NCBI GenBank assembly: GCA_002104895.1
Contig: MCFG01000012.1
Coordinates: 297,001 to 361,000, forward strand
Source: Anaeromyces robustus
Taxonomy: Eukaryota > Neocallimastigomycota > Neocallimastigomycetes > Neocallimastigales > Neocallimastigaceae
Length of the DNA: 64,000 bases
Direction of reading: 5' to 3'
The number at the start of each line of letters is the position of its first letter. Positions within the stretch are counted from its first letter, which is position 1. Below are positions 19,836 through 34,305 of the stretch, in pieces. Under the pieces are notes generated by a model. That model had not been told where the DNA came from. It ran no database searches and saw only the letters and a list, made by a program, of their open reading frames with translations. The translations under genes and the position numbers were made by a program.

Positions 19836-21594
19836 ATTTTTTAATTAAAAAAAAAATATATATATAAAACTCAAAAATCATTATATTAAAAAAAAAAAAT
19901 CAAAAAAATCAATAATAAAAATGCAAAAATAAAAACAAGTGTCGTAATATTGATATCCATAAAAATAAAATCATGAAATAATAATAATAAAAATAATAAT
20001 AATAATAATCAAACACACTTCTATATATACAAATATACAAAATAAAAACAAATTTTAAAAAAAAAATTAAGATAAAAAAAAAATTAAAAAAATATTTTTT
20101 TATTTTATTTACCATATAATATAATTTAATTTTAATATAAATTATTTATTAACCCAAAAAAAAAAAAAAAAAAAATGCACATACATACAAAAAAAAAAAA
20201 AAGATTATAATATATTTTTAAATTAATGATATTAATTAATAATAGCAAAAAGATTATAATATATTTTTAAATTAATGATATTAATAATAGCAAAAAGATT
20301 ATAAAATATTTTTTTTTTTTTTTAAATAAAAATATTTTTTTTTAGTAATAATTATTATATAAAAATGAAATATAATAATTTATATAAAAAATAAAAAATA
20401 TAAAATAAAAAAAAAATTAAAAAAAAAAAAAAAAAAAAAATTAAAAAAATAAAATAAAATAAATAAATATAATTATAATAATAATAAAATAATTATAATT
20501 TATATATATATATATATAAAACATATATAAAACAAAAATTATTAAGATATATGAATAATATATATATATCTATATATCTATATTTAATTTTCATCATTTT
20601 AATAATAGAAATTGAAATATACTTTATTACTTTTTAAATTAATAATAATAATAATATTAATAATATTATTAATTTTTTTTATATTAATAATTTCATTAAT
20701 TGATTAATTAATTATTATTATTTTTTTTTTTGTAGTTGATGAATAATATAAATATATATATAAATGACAAAAAAGAATCTTTAAATGATAATATAAGTAT
20801 ATATAAATGACAAAAAAGAATATTTAAAGGTTTTTATGGTTAAATTTTTTTTTTCATATTATATAATAATATAAATTTAATAATTTATAGTAATAAAGAA
20901 TAGACGTTAGATTGTATCCAATTTTTTTATAATATAAAATATATATATATATATATAAAAGTAGATTTAAATAGTTTTTTTTTATTTTATCATCTTTCTT
21001 TATGGTAATTTATATAAAATTAATTAAAAAACAAAAGGTTAATCTAGAAAAAAAAAATTAACTATCAGGCTTTATTTATATATAAAAAAATTTTTTTTTT
21101 TAGTTATTTAAATTCAAAGATTTATTTATATCATTTTTGTTATATTTCATATTATAAAAAGGAATAATTTAATATACTCTCATGCATTTTTTTTTTATTA
21201 TCTTCAATACATATAAACAAAAAATATATATATATATATATTTTAATTTTTTTTTTAATACATTATGATCTATAGTATAATTCTTAAAATAAAAATAAAA
21301 AATTTCATTAATATGTTAACTAATATTAATCTACATATAATATTATAATATATGATTGGGTAAATAATTTTTATTTTTTTTAAAAAAATAATTAAAAAAA
21401 AAAAAGAATTATGAAATAAATGTTTAAAATATAAAACTCGTATATATAAAGTTGTTAAGATTTTAGTACATTTCCACCTTTTATTTATATAATTTATTCT
21501 ATTAAATAGTTTTATATATATATATATATAAATAAGAAAAAAAAATTTTTTTTTATAATTATCATTATTATTTAATAATAATATAAATAAAAAA
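19836..21594. other. Intergenic between CCT1 and CTU2
   Basis: About 1.76 kb of A/T-rich sequence. At 20202–20310 there are two and a partial third copy of a ~45–49-bp unit beginning AGATTATAATATATTTTT. Near 20740–20835 a ~50-bp segment containing AAATGACAAAAAAGAAT is duplicated imperfectly. No gene or RNA was recognised. Confidence 0.65.
20202..20310. repeat. Short tandem repeat, ~45–49-bp unit
   Basis: Copies start at 20202, 20251 and 20296. The first two are near-identical and the third diverges after about 20 bp. Confidence 0.85.
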
Positions 21595-22630
21595 ATGGAC
21601 AGTAATAAAAAAATTAATTGTCGTAGTGACAGTTCAAGTGAGGATCTTCCAGCTGAAAAAAAGAAAAAAATAATTAATTGTTTAAAGTGTAAAGCTAAAC
21701 CTCATAATGTTAATATAAGAAAAAACTATCCTCTTTGCAAGTAATTTTTTTTTTTTTACCTTTTTATTTTTTTAATGTAGTTTATTTTGAATTTAATTTG
21801 AACTTATTTAATTTTTTACAAAAATTAAATTTCTAATTTAATTTTAATATACAACTTTTAATTATTATAAAAATTCATTATAAATATATTATATGGTATA
21901 TAGAGAATGCTTCTTAAGCTTTATGCAACATAAATTCAGAACAAATATTGGACAAGCAAAAAAAGTTAAAAAGGGTGTTAATGTTTTAATTGCATTATCA
22001 GGTGGTAATTGTTCAAGGTTAATTATTAATAATAAAATTAAAATTAATTATATATATTACATATATGAAATATAATGAAAGTTTTGTCATTTTTCTATTT
22101 TAATATTTAATTTTTATAATTAATTTATATATATATATATTAAAATTTCTAATATATTATATATAATAGAGCATTATTGGATATATTTTATAAATATCAT
22201 AAAGGTGCAGAGAATCCAAAATCAGGAAAAATTCAGAGATTTAAAGATATTGCTGTAGCTTATATTGATGATTCAATAATTACTGGAGAAGTAATAAATT
22301 TAATAAAAAGAAAATAAACATATTTTAATGAAATAATTAATACATTAATACTTTAATATACTATATGCATTTCTATACATTCATTAACATTATAATACAT
22401 TTTAATTTATATTATATATATGTATATATACATTACAATTACTTTTACACTATTATTTATAAATTTATATTAATAAAGAGTCATGTTCAAAAAATAAAAG
22501 AGATTGTAACACCCTATGACATTCCATTATTAATTAGACCAATTGAAGATATTTTTTCAATTTCATTGGATGATAACAATGACAATTATAAAATAATTAC
22601 TGTTAAAAATAAAGGTAAATTATATATATA

Positions 22631-22672
<42 letters not shown>

Positions 22673-23225
22673 ATTATTTATTATTACAATTATTTATTAT
22701 TACAATTATTTATTATTATTATATATTATAATATCATTATATGTATTTAAAATAATAAAAAAGATGGAAAAAAAGAATTAGAAATAAGTCAAAATACTAA
22801 TATCGATAATAAAACAGCAATGAAAGAATTATATGAATCTATACCTTTATTAGCAGATAAAGAATGTTTAATTAACAATATAAGATTAGTATTATTAAAT
22901 TATATGGCTAAAATATCAAAGTAATATATATATTTATATTATGTATAATATTATTTTTTAAATTATAATTAATTTTATACATTAAATTGTGATATATAAT
23001 GTTATTTAATAATAATAAACATAATAATAATAATAATAATGATATTATTATTAATTATAATTATTAAAATTATATAGATATCCAGTTTTATGTTTAGGTG
23101 ATTCTTCAACAAAAGTAGCTATTGATGTTATAAGTAATACATGCAAGGGTAGAGGATCATCTCTTCCAGAAGATATAGCAAGTGAAACTGAACTTTTGAA
23201 AGGTAGTTTTTTTTTTTTTTTTTTT

Positions 23226-23278
<53 letters not shown>

Positions 23279-23879
23279 TATTAATTAATTAATTAATAAA
23301 AATATTAAAATAAAAATATAAATATAAAAATTAATAAATAAGTAAAAAAAAAATTTTTTTTTATATAATAATATATATATCTATATTTATATTTAAATTA
23401 ATATTACTTTAAAAAAAAAAATTATGAAAACAACATCCATGTACTTGAAATACGCACACACTCACACACACACTCACATATATATATATATATATATTTA
23501 AAAATATTAAATTAAATATCAATTACAAAAGATGTTGTTATCATCAAACCAGGAAAAACTTTATTAAAAGAAGAATTTATTCAATATAATGAATATTTTG
23601 ATTTAGATTATATACCAGAAAAACAATATAATAGTTCTGAAATAGCGAAATCTATAGATTTAATATCAGCAGGTATTTATTATTAATATTTATGATTTTT
23701 ATATTAAATTATATCATCATTATTATTGTTATTGCTATTATGTTTTTATAATTTATATCATTTGTTTTTTTTATATAATTTCTTTATATTAAATTATATC
23801 ATTTATATGATTGTCTTTTTTTTTTTTTTTCTTTTATTTTAAAAAAATATTATATTTTACTGTTTATTATAATATAATA

Positions 23880-23954
<75 letters not shown>

Positions 23955-24540
23955 ATTAATAAATAAATTTATAATATGTTTATAAATTTAGGTTTTATTT
24001 CTGATTTACAAGAGAATTTCCCATCTACTGTAACTACTGTAGTATCAACAGCAAATAAAATTACTGTTGAAGAAGAAAATTATTCATCATATCATTGTTC
24101 ATTATGTTTATGGTTAGAATTTATTTATTTATTTATATTTATTTATTTATATTTATTTATTTTTATTTATTTATTTATTTATTTATTTATATTTGCTTAT
24201 ATTTATTTTATCTAATTTATTTATTTATTTACTTATATATTTAATATTCATATTAAAACATGATAATGTTTACATTAAAATATTATAATATGATAGTCCA
24301 ATAAGAAAAGATTCTGAAAAATGGTTAGCTTCCAATTCCATAACTGAAGTTAAAGATAGAACAGATTATAATTATGATCATACAGAGGTTTATAAGAATA
24401 TTCCAAAATATTATCAATATTTATGTTTTAATTGTCATATTCTTATTGATAGTATAAATCTTCAAGAAAATCAAACAGTTTATTTACCTTATTATGTAGC
24501 TGAAAAAATCAATAAATATATATCAGCTTCTTCATCATAG
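21595..24540 (+). CDS. CTU2: Cytoplasmic tRNA 2-thiolation protein 2
   Basis: Nine exons, 21595–21740, 21904–22017, 22170–22290, 22479–22614, 22764–22920, 23078–23202, 23532–23672, 23992–24112 and 24297–24540, join in phase to 434 residues. The family features are an N-terminal CLKC plus LCKECF pair, KFRTNIGQ, the degenerate PP-loop LIALSGGNCSRALLD, VLCLGDSSTKVAIDVISNTCKGRG, and a C-terminal zinc-type cluster (CSLC with CP, then CFNC). Ctu2/Ncs2 pairs with Ctu1/Ncs6 to thiolate the wobble U34 of tRNA-Lys(UUU), tRNA-Glu(UUC) and tRNA-Gln(UUG) in the cytosol, using sulfur passed from Urm1. An AAAT microsatellite (23880–23955) fills one intron and an ATT tract another. Confidence 0.93.
23880..23955. 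repeat. (AAAT)n microsatellite in a CTU2 intron
   Basis: About 19 tetranucleotide units, ending about 36 bp before the acceptor of CTU2 exon 8. Confidence 0.9.
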
Positions 24541-25171
24541 AATTATTACTTTTTTTATTTTATTTTAATTTTGATATATATATATATGTAGTTAGAAAGG
24601 AAATAATAATAATATAAAATAATAATAAAAAAAAAATAATAAAATAATAAAAATAAAAATGAAAGTAAAATAAAGATAAAATTAATTATATTTATTTTAT
24701 TTAAAATAATTAAAATAATAATCAATGTAAAGAAAAAAAATAATAATAAAATAAAATAAAAATAAAATAAAATTAGAATATAATATAATAAAAAATAAGA
24801 ATAAAATAATTATTATTATTAATATTTATATTTATAAAACAAAGAATTAATAAATAAAAATTATAATTATTATGTATTATTATCAATTATTTATTTATTT
24901 TTTTCTTTCTTTCTTCATTATTATGATATTTCTAAATATAAAAATATGTTTATATTCTACTTTATATATATATTTATCTGTTCTATTTTATCATAATTTA
25001 TATAAAGTATAGTATTATAGTATTATAGTATAAAAAGTATAGTATAATAAATATCTATTATTATTATGAATGATTTCTTTTTTAATGTTTTTTTTTTTTA
25101 TTTATTTATATAAAATATTTATTAAATACTAATTCTTCAGTAATAATTATATTATTATTATTATTATTATA

Positions 25172-25254
<83 letters not shown>
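25172..25254. repeat. (ATT)n microsatellite
   Basis: About 27 pure units in the CTU2–MET2 intergenic region. Confidence 0.9.
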
Positions 25255-25255
<1 letters not shown>

Positions 25256-25495
25256 TTTATTAATTTGATTTATAATTATTAAAACCTTTTTTTTAAGAGA
25301 TTTTTTTTTCTAAAGCACACAATTTGTACATCATCTTTATTGAGCTTAAATATTAATATACATGAATCGTAAAAAATAAGAATGAATGATACTAATAAGA
25401 AAATTGATTTTCAACAACATACAATAGTTATTATTATATAAGATAGAGAATTAGAGAATTAATAGATATAGATATGTAGATATATATAAAAGATA

Positions 25496-25623
25496 ATATT
25501 ATACTAATAGATTAAATTAACAATTTAAAGAATAATAATTATGATAGCCATTAATTCATATATTATACTAATAGATTAAATTAACAATTTAAAGAATAAT
25601 AATTATGATAGCCATTAATTCAT
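25496..25623. repeat. Near-perfect 64-bp tandem duplication
   Basis: Unit beginning ATATTATACTAATAGATTAA occurs head-to-tail at 25496 and 25560, with the copies matching through GATAGCCATTAATTCAT. The identity suggests a recent event. Confidence 0.93.
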
Positions 25624-27275
25624 TATATATATATATATATATATAATTAATATAATTAAATATTTTATAATAGTTTTAATATTATAAAATAATAGTAATA
25701 AAATAATGCTAATAGATATAATGCTAAAAATAATAAAAAAAAATTTACTATCTTTCTTAAAAAAGAATATATTATTAATAAATATGTTTCTCTTCATAAA
25801 AATCAATAGTTGATTTTTTTTTTTTTTATAAAGAAATATAACAAGTTTTAATATTAAAAATTGTTATACTACTAAATAAAAATAATAGTTATTAATTAAA
25901 TCTACATGATAAATCTAACTGTTTTTCTTTTTTTTTTTTAATTTATTTTTTTCTTTTTTTTTCTTAGACTAAAGGGAGAGAGTACACTTCCATGTTAAGA
26001 ATTAGTTTCATAAAATAGTATAAATTTTAACCTTATACTTCTAAGTAATAACGAAATACTATTGATTTACTTTATAAAATAATTTATATATTTATTTATT
26101 TATTTATTTTTATTTAATTCATTTATTTAATTTATTTATTTAATTTATTTATTTTTATTTAATTCATTTATTTAATTAATGCATTTATTTATTTAATTTA
26201 TTTATTTAATTTATTTATTATTATTTATTAATTTTTATTTAATTATTTTTATTTATTTATTTAATTTTGTTTTTCTTAAAAAAAATTTTTTTTTTTTTTT
26301 TTTTTTTAATAGTTTTTAAAAGAAAATTCTTTTTGTTACTCTATTATATTCATAAAGATGTTTTTCTTTTTCTTTTTCTTTTTTCTCAGTTTATTATTTC
26401 TCAGTTTATTTAGTTTTTTTAATTATACTTCTCCACACGGAATAAATATAATTAAAAGACAAATATCTTAATTCTTAAATGTTCTTTCCTTTTTGACGGA
26501 TTAAATAAATATTATCAATGAAAAAAAAAAAAAAAAATAATATAATATATTATATTATAAATAAAAATTTCGTTTTAACCATTTAAATATATAAAAGTAA
26601 ACAGAAACTAAATATCTTTTTTTTTTATTTTTTTTAATTTTTTTTATTTTTTTTTTTCTTTTATTTTTTATTAAATGATTTTGTTTCATATTTTTTTTTT
26701 AAATTTTTTAATTTTTTTTTTTTTTTACAATTTTTTTTTAATTTGTTTTATTAAAAATATTTAATACTCATTAAAAAAAAAATAGATTTTTTAATTATTA
26801 AATCTGTTTATTGTATATTGTATATATATATATGATTTTTAATAATTTAAATGTTAAAATATTATCATAACAACTTTTTTATAATAATATATTTAACCAT
26901 TATTTGATTGTTTGTTTGTTTGTTTTAATTTTTTTCTATATATAATTTTAATAAAAAAAATTATTATTTGTATAATTAAAGTTTATTTTAAGGATTATAT
27001 TACATTTTTAATATATAAAAGCTTTCGTTATAATTTAAGCTGCATTATATATTATTATTTAATGAAATGCGAATAAGTTAATAATAAAAAATAAATAAAT
27101 AATATATATATTGAATAGATAGTTTATATATATATATTTTGGAGAATTATAATAAATTTTTTTTTTTTAAATATAACAATTTAAATTTATTACAACCCTT
27201 TGGGTATAAGACTTTTTTTTTTTTTTTTAAACTATATATATTAATTTTTTATTTGGAATTTTATAAAAAAAGTCT

Positions 27276-28646
27276 TTAACCTTCAAATTCTCCAAATAAA
27301 CTAGCTTTCATATGCTTGACATAACCAGATTTTGGTGGTACACCAATTTCAGTATATTGAGGTGTTTTTTCCTTCATAAACTTTAATAATATTTTTTCCA
27401 TTTGTTCAAATTCTAAAAGGAAGGCATCATGACCATCTTCAGATATTATCCATTCTAATTGGGAATTTGGAATATTTTCAGCAATTTGTTCTTGTTCATT
27501 AGCAGTAAATAAACCATCTGAACCTATTCCAACGACTAAAGTAGGTTGAGCTATCATAGCTAAAGCTTCTTCTACAGTATTGGTTCTATCTCTTGATATA
27601 TCATGACTATCAATTTTTCTTGTAATTGCAACATAACAATTAGCATCAAAACGTGTGATAAATTTATCACCTTGGTAACGTAAATAACTTTGAGCAGAAT
27701 AAACTACTGGTTGATTAATTATAGTTTGTTTATTATATGAAGAGAGAGGTAATGGCTTTTTATGAGAAGGATCATTTAATCTTATATTTTTATTTCCTTC
27801 ATTATGTTTCATAAAGTTATTGGCATTAATTGCACTTTTAGAAGTTTGCATAATTTTTCTACCAAATCTAGATTGGAAAGAATTTCTAGTTCTGTAAGTC
27901 ATCATGGCTTGCATTCTTGCAGTAGATAATCCTGCATCTGGAGTGCTTTCTTCACTATAATAACCATAGTTAAAGTTTGGATCACTAAAAATAGCTTGTC
28001 TTTGACATTCATTCCATGAAATACCCCATGCAGATTGTGAAGCACAAGTAGCAATAGCAACTAAATTATGAACATATTCAAGACCGAAAAATGACCATTC
28101 TAAAACATGCATACCTCCTAAAGAACCACCAATAACATATTCAATACTTTTTACATTTAATTTATCTAATACAGCACGATGTATTCTAACATCATCTCTA
28201 ATAGTAGTTAATGGAAATTCTGGACCATATACTCTTTGAGTTTCTGGATTAATAGTTACTGGAGAGGCAGAACCATATGGAGAACCAAGTACATTAGCAC
28301 AGTAGATAAAGAAAATATTGCTATCAAATGGTTTTCCTGGACCAACTAAATCACCCCACCAATCCTCAAAATCAGAAGAACCAGATAAAGCGTGACAAAT
28401 TACTATAACATTATCTCTAGTTTTATTTAAAGTACCTAAAGTTTTGTAAGCTACTGGAGCATTTTTTAAAACATATCCACTTTCAAGTTCAAATTCTGGT
28501 ATTACCATAATTTCTTGATCACCTGGAAGTTTTGCATACTTATTTAAAGCATTTGGATCAATAGTGTTGTAAATAGAAGGAATTCCTGTGACTTCTTTTT
28601 CAAAAGGATAGTCAACAGAAGTAGCTGGATTAATTTGAGTCAACAT
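27276..28646 (-). CDS. MET2: Homoserine O-acetyltransferase
   Basis: One uninterrupted reading frame of 456 residues, alpha/beta-hydrolase fold, MetX/MET2 family (yeast Met2 is about 486). The protein transfers acetyl from acetyl-CoA to homoserine, entering methionine synthesis by direct sulfhydrylation. Visible catalytic parts are the nucleophile elbow GGSLGGMHVLEW with Ser175, the acid in GIGSDGLF (Asp377) and the base in SEDGHDAFLLEFEQ (His406). CHALSGSSDFEDWWGDLVGP near residues 84–103 and CANVLGSPYGSASP are characteristic of the family oxyanion region. An Asn/Lys-rich loop at about 264–310 sits where fungal MET2 proteins carry an insertion. The closely related serine/homoserine O-succinyl members cannot be excluded by eye. 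It is one of only two clearly functional intronless genes here, the other being GH48. Confidence 0.92.
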   Translation of the reverse strand: MLTQINPATSVDYPFEKEVTGIPSIYNTIDPNALNKYAKLPGDQEIMVIPEFELESGYVLKNAPVAYKTLGTLNKTRDNVIVICHALSGSSDFEDWWGDLVGPGKPFDSNIFFIYCANVLGSPYGSASPVTINPETQRVYGPEFPLTTIRDDVRIHRAVLDKLNVKSIEYVIGGSLGGMHVLEWSFFGLEYVHNLVAIATCASQSAWGISWNECQRQAIFSDPNFNYGYYSEESTPDAGLSTARMQAMMTYRTRNSFQSRFGRKIMQTSKSAINANNFMKHNEGNKNIRLNDPSHKKPLPLSSYNKQTIINQPVVYSAQSYLRYQGDKFITRFDANCYVAITRKIDSHDISRDRTNTVEEALAMIAQPTLVVGIGSDGLFTANEQEQIAENIPNSQLEWIISEDGHDAFLLEFEQMEKILLKFMKEKTPQYTEIGVPPKSGYVKHMKASLFGEFEG

Positions 28647-31449
28647 GTTTTGATATTATTTATTTATATGATATTTAAAAATGAAAACTATTAATATAAA
28701 TATGTTAATTTTGTTATCTAATAATTATTTTTTCTATATTATTTAATCAATAGTGTTAAAGCTATAATTATATTATTGTTAAAGTATTATTAATTTTTCT
28801 TTTTTTTTTTTTAAAGTTGATATTATTATTTTATATTTATTATTTTTTTTTTATTGACTTTTTTTTTAAAACAATATTATAATTTTTATTAATAAATAAA
28901 ATATACTTTGATTATCATAATAAAAAAAAACTTTTTAATTATAACTATAGCTATTAATGATTTATTATTAATTAAGTAAAAAAAAAATTTTTTTGAAAAA
29001 GGAAAAAACAATTGTTTTTATATAGTTTTTTTTTTTTATTATAATTTATATATTTATAATAAATATATTTTAATATATAAAAAACTATATTAATTATATA
29101 ATAATAATAATATATTAAAATATAATACAATAATTGAAAATCTTAAATGTGTTGATATTGACCCAATAAAAATATTGTTCACATATATAACCAATACATT
29201 ACAATATATGGCAACATTAATATTATTTCAGATAATTAGTTCATACTGAGCAAAAAAAAATTTTTATTAAAATTACATAAATAATATATTCATAATATAT
29301 AATAATTAAATGGAATTGTTTAAATTTTCAAAATTCTTATTTATATTAATATATTGTTAAATATATTTTTAAATATATTACAATGTAATAATTATGGGTT
29401 AACATAATTATTGATTAATTAAAAAAAATTATAAAAAAAAAAATTCAATAATTTCTATAAATAATAAAAACAAATAATACATAAAAAAAAAATTAATTTA
29501 TAATTTTATTTATTTACATTTTAATAATTTATTCACTTATTTTATTTCATTTTTATTTATTATTTATTTATTTAAAAGATTAATTTTTTATTTATTTATT
29601 TATATAAAAAAAAAAAAAAATCAAATAAAACAAATCTTAATAATTATTATATTTGCATTTGCAATACATTACAATATAATGTGGAAAAATTTGTTAATCA
29701 TATAAAATATATTTAAAAATTAATAAAAAGAAATTTCATGTTCGTTCTTGATTACATAATAAAATAAAAATCTTATTAGTTAAGAAAAAAAATTAATATA
29801 ATTAAATAATATTAGTTAATGATAAATAAACATCTCTTTTGAACAAAAATTAAACGATTTATAATTTATACCTTTGTTTATTTAATAGTAGCCATTATTT
29901 TTATTTTTATTTTTATTTTTATTTTTATTTATTTATTTTTATTTATTTATTTTTTTTATATTCTCTTAAATTATAAAATAAATAGTAAAATATAAATAGT
30001 AAAATAATAATATACTACAAGATTTCCTATTGTTTTGCTTCTATTATTAACGTTATTTTATCTACTACCATTAATTATATGCTTATATTTATAAATTGCT
30101 TTTTTTTTTTATTTTTTATTTTTTGTTAATTATATTTTTCTAATATTTAATATATTAAAAAAAATTTTTTTTTGTAAATTAAATCAAATTAATATATATA
30201 ATTATTATAAAAAAAATTTTTTTTTCGTTTTTTATGTATTACTAATTAATTTATTAAATAATATTAGTTAATACTACTCTTAGTTAACTTTTCTCTAAAT
30301 ATTTTTCATTCCTTTTATATTTTTTTTTATTTTTATTTATATTTTTCTGAATTTTTTTTTCTTACTACTCAATTACTAATAAAAAATTATTTTATTGGTT
30401 ATACTCTCTAGATGCATCTATTAAATAATATGATGAAATAAAATTTATTAGAAAGTGTTCTAGGTTTCATTATAGTTAAAATCTAAAAAATCTAATCTAT
30501 TATAAAAAAAATATTAATAACTATTTCATTATATGAGTTTATAATGTTTAAAAAAAAAAAAAAAAGTAATATGTATATTATTATTATTATTATTATTATT
30601 ATTTATAATTAAATATTTATTTTATATAATATAATAATATAAAAAATAATAAACTAATATTAAATAATCAATAATAATTAGAAAAATAAAAAGTCTGTTT
30701 TTTCTTATTATTATTAATTAATATGTTTACTTTCTTTATTATTATTTAACTATTATTACTATTACCATTTTTAAAAGTATTACTTATAATATTTATTAAA
30801 AAATTAAATAATAATAATCAAAATTAGTTAAATTTTATATTATTAATTAATTTTAAAAGTTCCTTTTTTTTTTTTTAATTATTATTAAGTAATTTTAATT
30901 ATATAATAAAATGTTACAAATTATAAATATCATTTAATATTTATAACCATATACTGTATTCATTATTTACTATATAATTATTCTATAATAACAAAAACGT
31001 TTTTACAACTTTTTGTTTTTATTATTATTAATTCTATTCTATTAATACCAAAATTGAATATTTAAATATATCGCAAAGCAAAAGAAGAAGAAAAAAAAAA
31101 AAAAGAAAAGAAAAAAAAAATTTGAAAGTCGAATTATGGATTATTTATATTTTTTTAATTTTATTTAATTATTATTAAACATTATAAATTTTGAAAGATT
31201 ATAAATTATTATCAAAATAAATAATTCTAAAAGACAATATATAGTCTTTTTTTTTTTTTTTTCTGTTATTATAGAAAAAAAAAAATAAGAAAATTTTAAT
31301 ATTATAATTTATTATATATTTTTATTTTATTTTTTATTTTATTTTATTTTTTTTTTTATTTTATTTTTTATTCTATTTTATTTTTATTTTATTTTATTTT
31401 ATTTTATTTTATTTTATTTTATTTTATTTTTTTTATTAAATTTTTTTAT

Positions 31450-31505
<56 letters not shown>

Positions 31506-34273
31506 TTTTATATTGATTTTAAAAAATATAATTATTTTAAATACAGTATAATTTATTATATTTTAAAATATAATCTATTATATAATTTATTTAATTTTAA
31601 ATATAATATCTTATATATTACTATATATATTAATATATTATTTTATTTTATTAATCTTATTTTTTAATTATTTTTATATTAATATTAATTAAATATATCT
31701 TTATTTTAATTATAAAAATATAAATATAAATATAAATATAAATATAAATATATCAATATCAATAGTAATATTAATAATATTATTAATAATATTTATATAT
31801 CATAATACTATAATAATATTATTAATATATCAATATAATAAATTATTATTATTATTATATATCAATATATATTTTTTATAGTTAAACTTTAACTTCACTT
31901 TAACTTCACTTTACTCATACCTTATTTTTACTTTAATTTATTTTTTTATTATTTTTTATTATTTTTCAAACATTTATTTTACAATATAATTAATTAATTA
32001 TAGCCAATTAAATAAGTACAGATATAAAATATATATAATGAAAAAGCTTAGCTTTAATACTATTTAAGAATCCTTACTTTTTGTTTTATAACAATTATTC
32101 CTTAGATATAAAATAAAATAAAATAAAATAAAATAAAACAAATCAAAAGATTAATATAGTTATAGTTTTTGAGAAAAGTATTATATTTATATTTAACAAT
32201 TAGATAAAGTAAATCTAAATTGAAATAGTTACCAAACAAAAAATTGTTTATATATTATAATTTGAAATATATATATACAAAATATAACATAAGTTTTTTT
32301 TTTTTCTTTTTCTTTTTCATACATATATAAATAATCTATTTATGTAAAATGAGAAGAAAAAAGTATAAATAATTCAGTTTTTCCTTCTTTTTTTTTTTTT
32401 TTTTTCTTATGTAAGTATTACCATTATATTATGATAAATAAGAAGAATATTTATATAATAATATAATATATTATATAATATTATTATATGTAGTTATAAT
32501 ATAAATAGTATTAAAATAATAAATAAAATAAATCATTAAAAAGGTAAAAATAAAATTAAAACTGTCAAAATTAATAAATAAAAAAAGAATCATCTTAATG
32601 AAATTGGGTATAAATTAAAAATAATAATAATAATATAAAGCTATTATTATATTTAATATATAATAAAATAATAAAAAATAATATTATTAAGATTATTTAT
32701 TATTTTATTTTATTTTACTTTATTTTATTTTTATTTATTTAGAATTTATAAAATTTATAAAAACTAATAATACCAATTTTATAAAGTATATAGAATTAAT
32801 AATAATTAATAATATAAATATTTATATAAAAATATATATAAATTATTGATTTAAATAAATAGTTATTTTTTATTATTATTTAAACAAGTGTAATTTTTTT
32901 TTTTCACCCTTTTTTTATTTCATTGGATAATTAATTATTTTTTTTTAAAAAAAGTTAAATATATTAATAATATAAATATTTTATATATTATTAATATATT
33001 ATTATATAATATTAAGATGATGAATCCATTTAATAAATAAAAAGAAATCAATAAAAAGTTAATTTATTAAATCAAGTTTTAATTTAGATGAGAAAAAGTA
33101 TGATGTTATTTTTAGCCAGTTATTTTTAAAAATAAATAATAAAACTGATTTTCAAAAAATTTCATAATATTTACTAACTATTAGTTAATTTTAAACGAAT
33201 AAAAATTAGAAAGTTTAAAAAGTTTAAATTTGTTAATTTTTAACAAATAATTAAACTAAAAATAAATTAATAAATTTAAATTATTTTTAAAAATTGAAGA
33301 TTCTATTTCTAACATTTATAATTTTAATTAAATATTATTGTAATAAAAAATAATATATAAAATTGAGTTAGTTAACATTTGACAAATAATATTAATATAA
33401 TATTGAATATTCATAATATATTAAAATAAATAGAATTGGTTAACATTCTCTAAACAAAATAACAATATATATTATCATTATATTTATATAATATATTAAA
33501 ATAAATAGGATTAGTTAACATTTTCCAAATAAAATAATAATGTAATATACATATATTAAAATAAATAGAATTAGTTAACATTTGACTAATAATATAACAG
33601 TAATAATTTTTCCATTAATACAATGAGTTAATCATTGTCAAATATAATTTAGTAACCATTTTCGAAAATAAATAAATATTATTAATTGTTTCTATTCTAT
33701 TATTTCTATTCTATTAATAATAATATAAATAATATAATAATATATGAATATAAAATACAAATAGAAATAATATAATATAATTAATTTATTAATAATAGAA
33801 TTGATTTTATTATTAATATTATTATTATTTTTTTTTTTTTTTTTTTTTTGTTTTTTTTTTTTTTATTTTTTTTTTTGTTTTTTTCTTGGAATTTTTTCTA
33901 TTTCCTTTTTCAATATTTTTTTTAATGATTGGATGATCCAAGTAAATAATTCATTTGTTCAATTTAATAAAAGAAAACAAAAACTCAAAAAAAGAATTCA
34001 TAATTAATTAATTATTTTTGTAGGTTTTATTTTCATATGTTATATTTATTTATTTATTTATTTATTTACTTATAAATAAATAATCATTAAATAAATAATC
34101 ATTTATAAGTAAATAAACATTTAAAATGTTTATTTTTAAATGTTTATTTTTTTTTTTTTATTTATTGTTTTTAATATATTCGTAATAAATTATGTATAAT
34201 ACAACTTATTATAAATATAATTTACATTTTCATTTTCTTTTTTTTTGGATATTTCTATTATTTATTACTCCTC

Positions 34274-34305
<32 letters not shown>

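Larger units (their letters stand above)
24541..27275. other. Intergenic, convergent CTU2 / MET2 3' ends
   Basis: About 2.7 kb. Contains an (ATT)n tract, a perfect 64-bp tandem duplication, TTTA-rich stretches at 26090–26270 and long poly-T runs. No coding or structured RNA candidate was found. Confidence 0.65.

Noticed and set aside
33016-33150. C/D-box snoRNA candidate (GATGATGA and CTGA motifs)
   Set aside because: The motifs are too far apart, no terminal stem is visible, and such short motifs are common by chance.
33801-34007. Plus-strand frame starting with a long poly-Phe run
   Set aside because: Produced by poly-T. No protein-like composition after the run.
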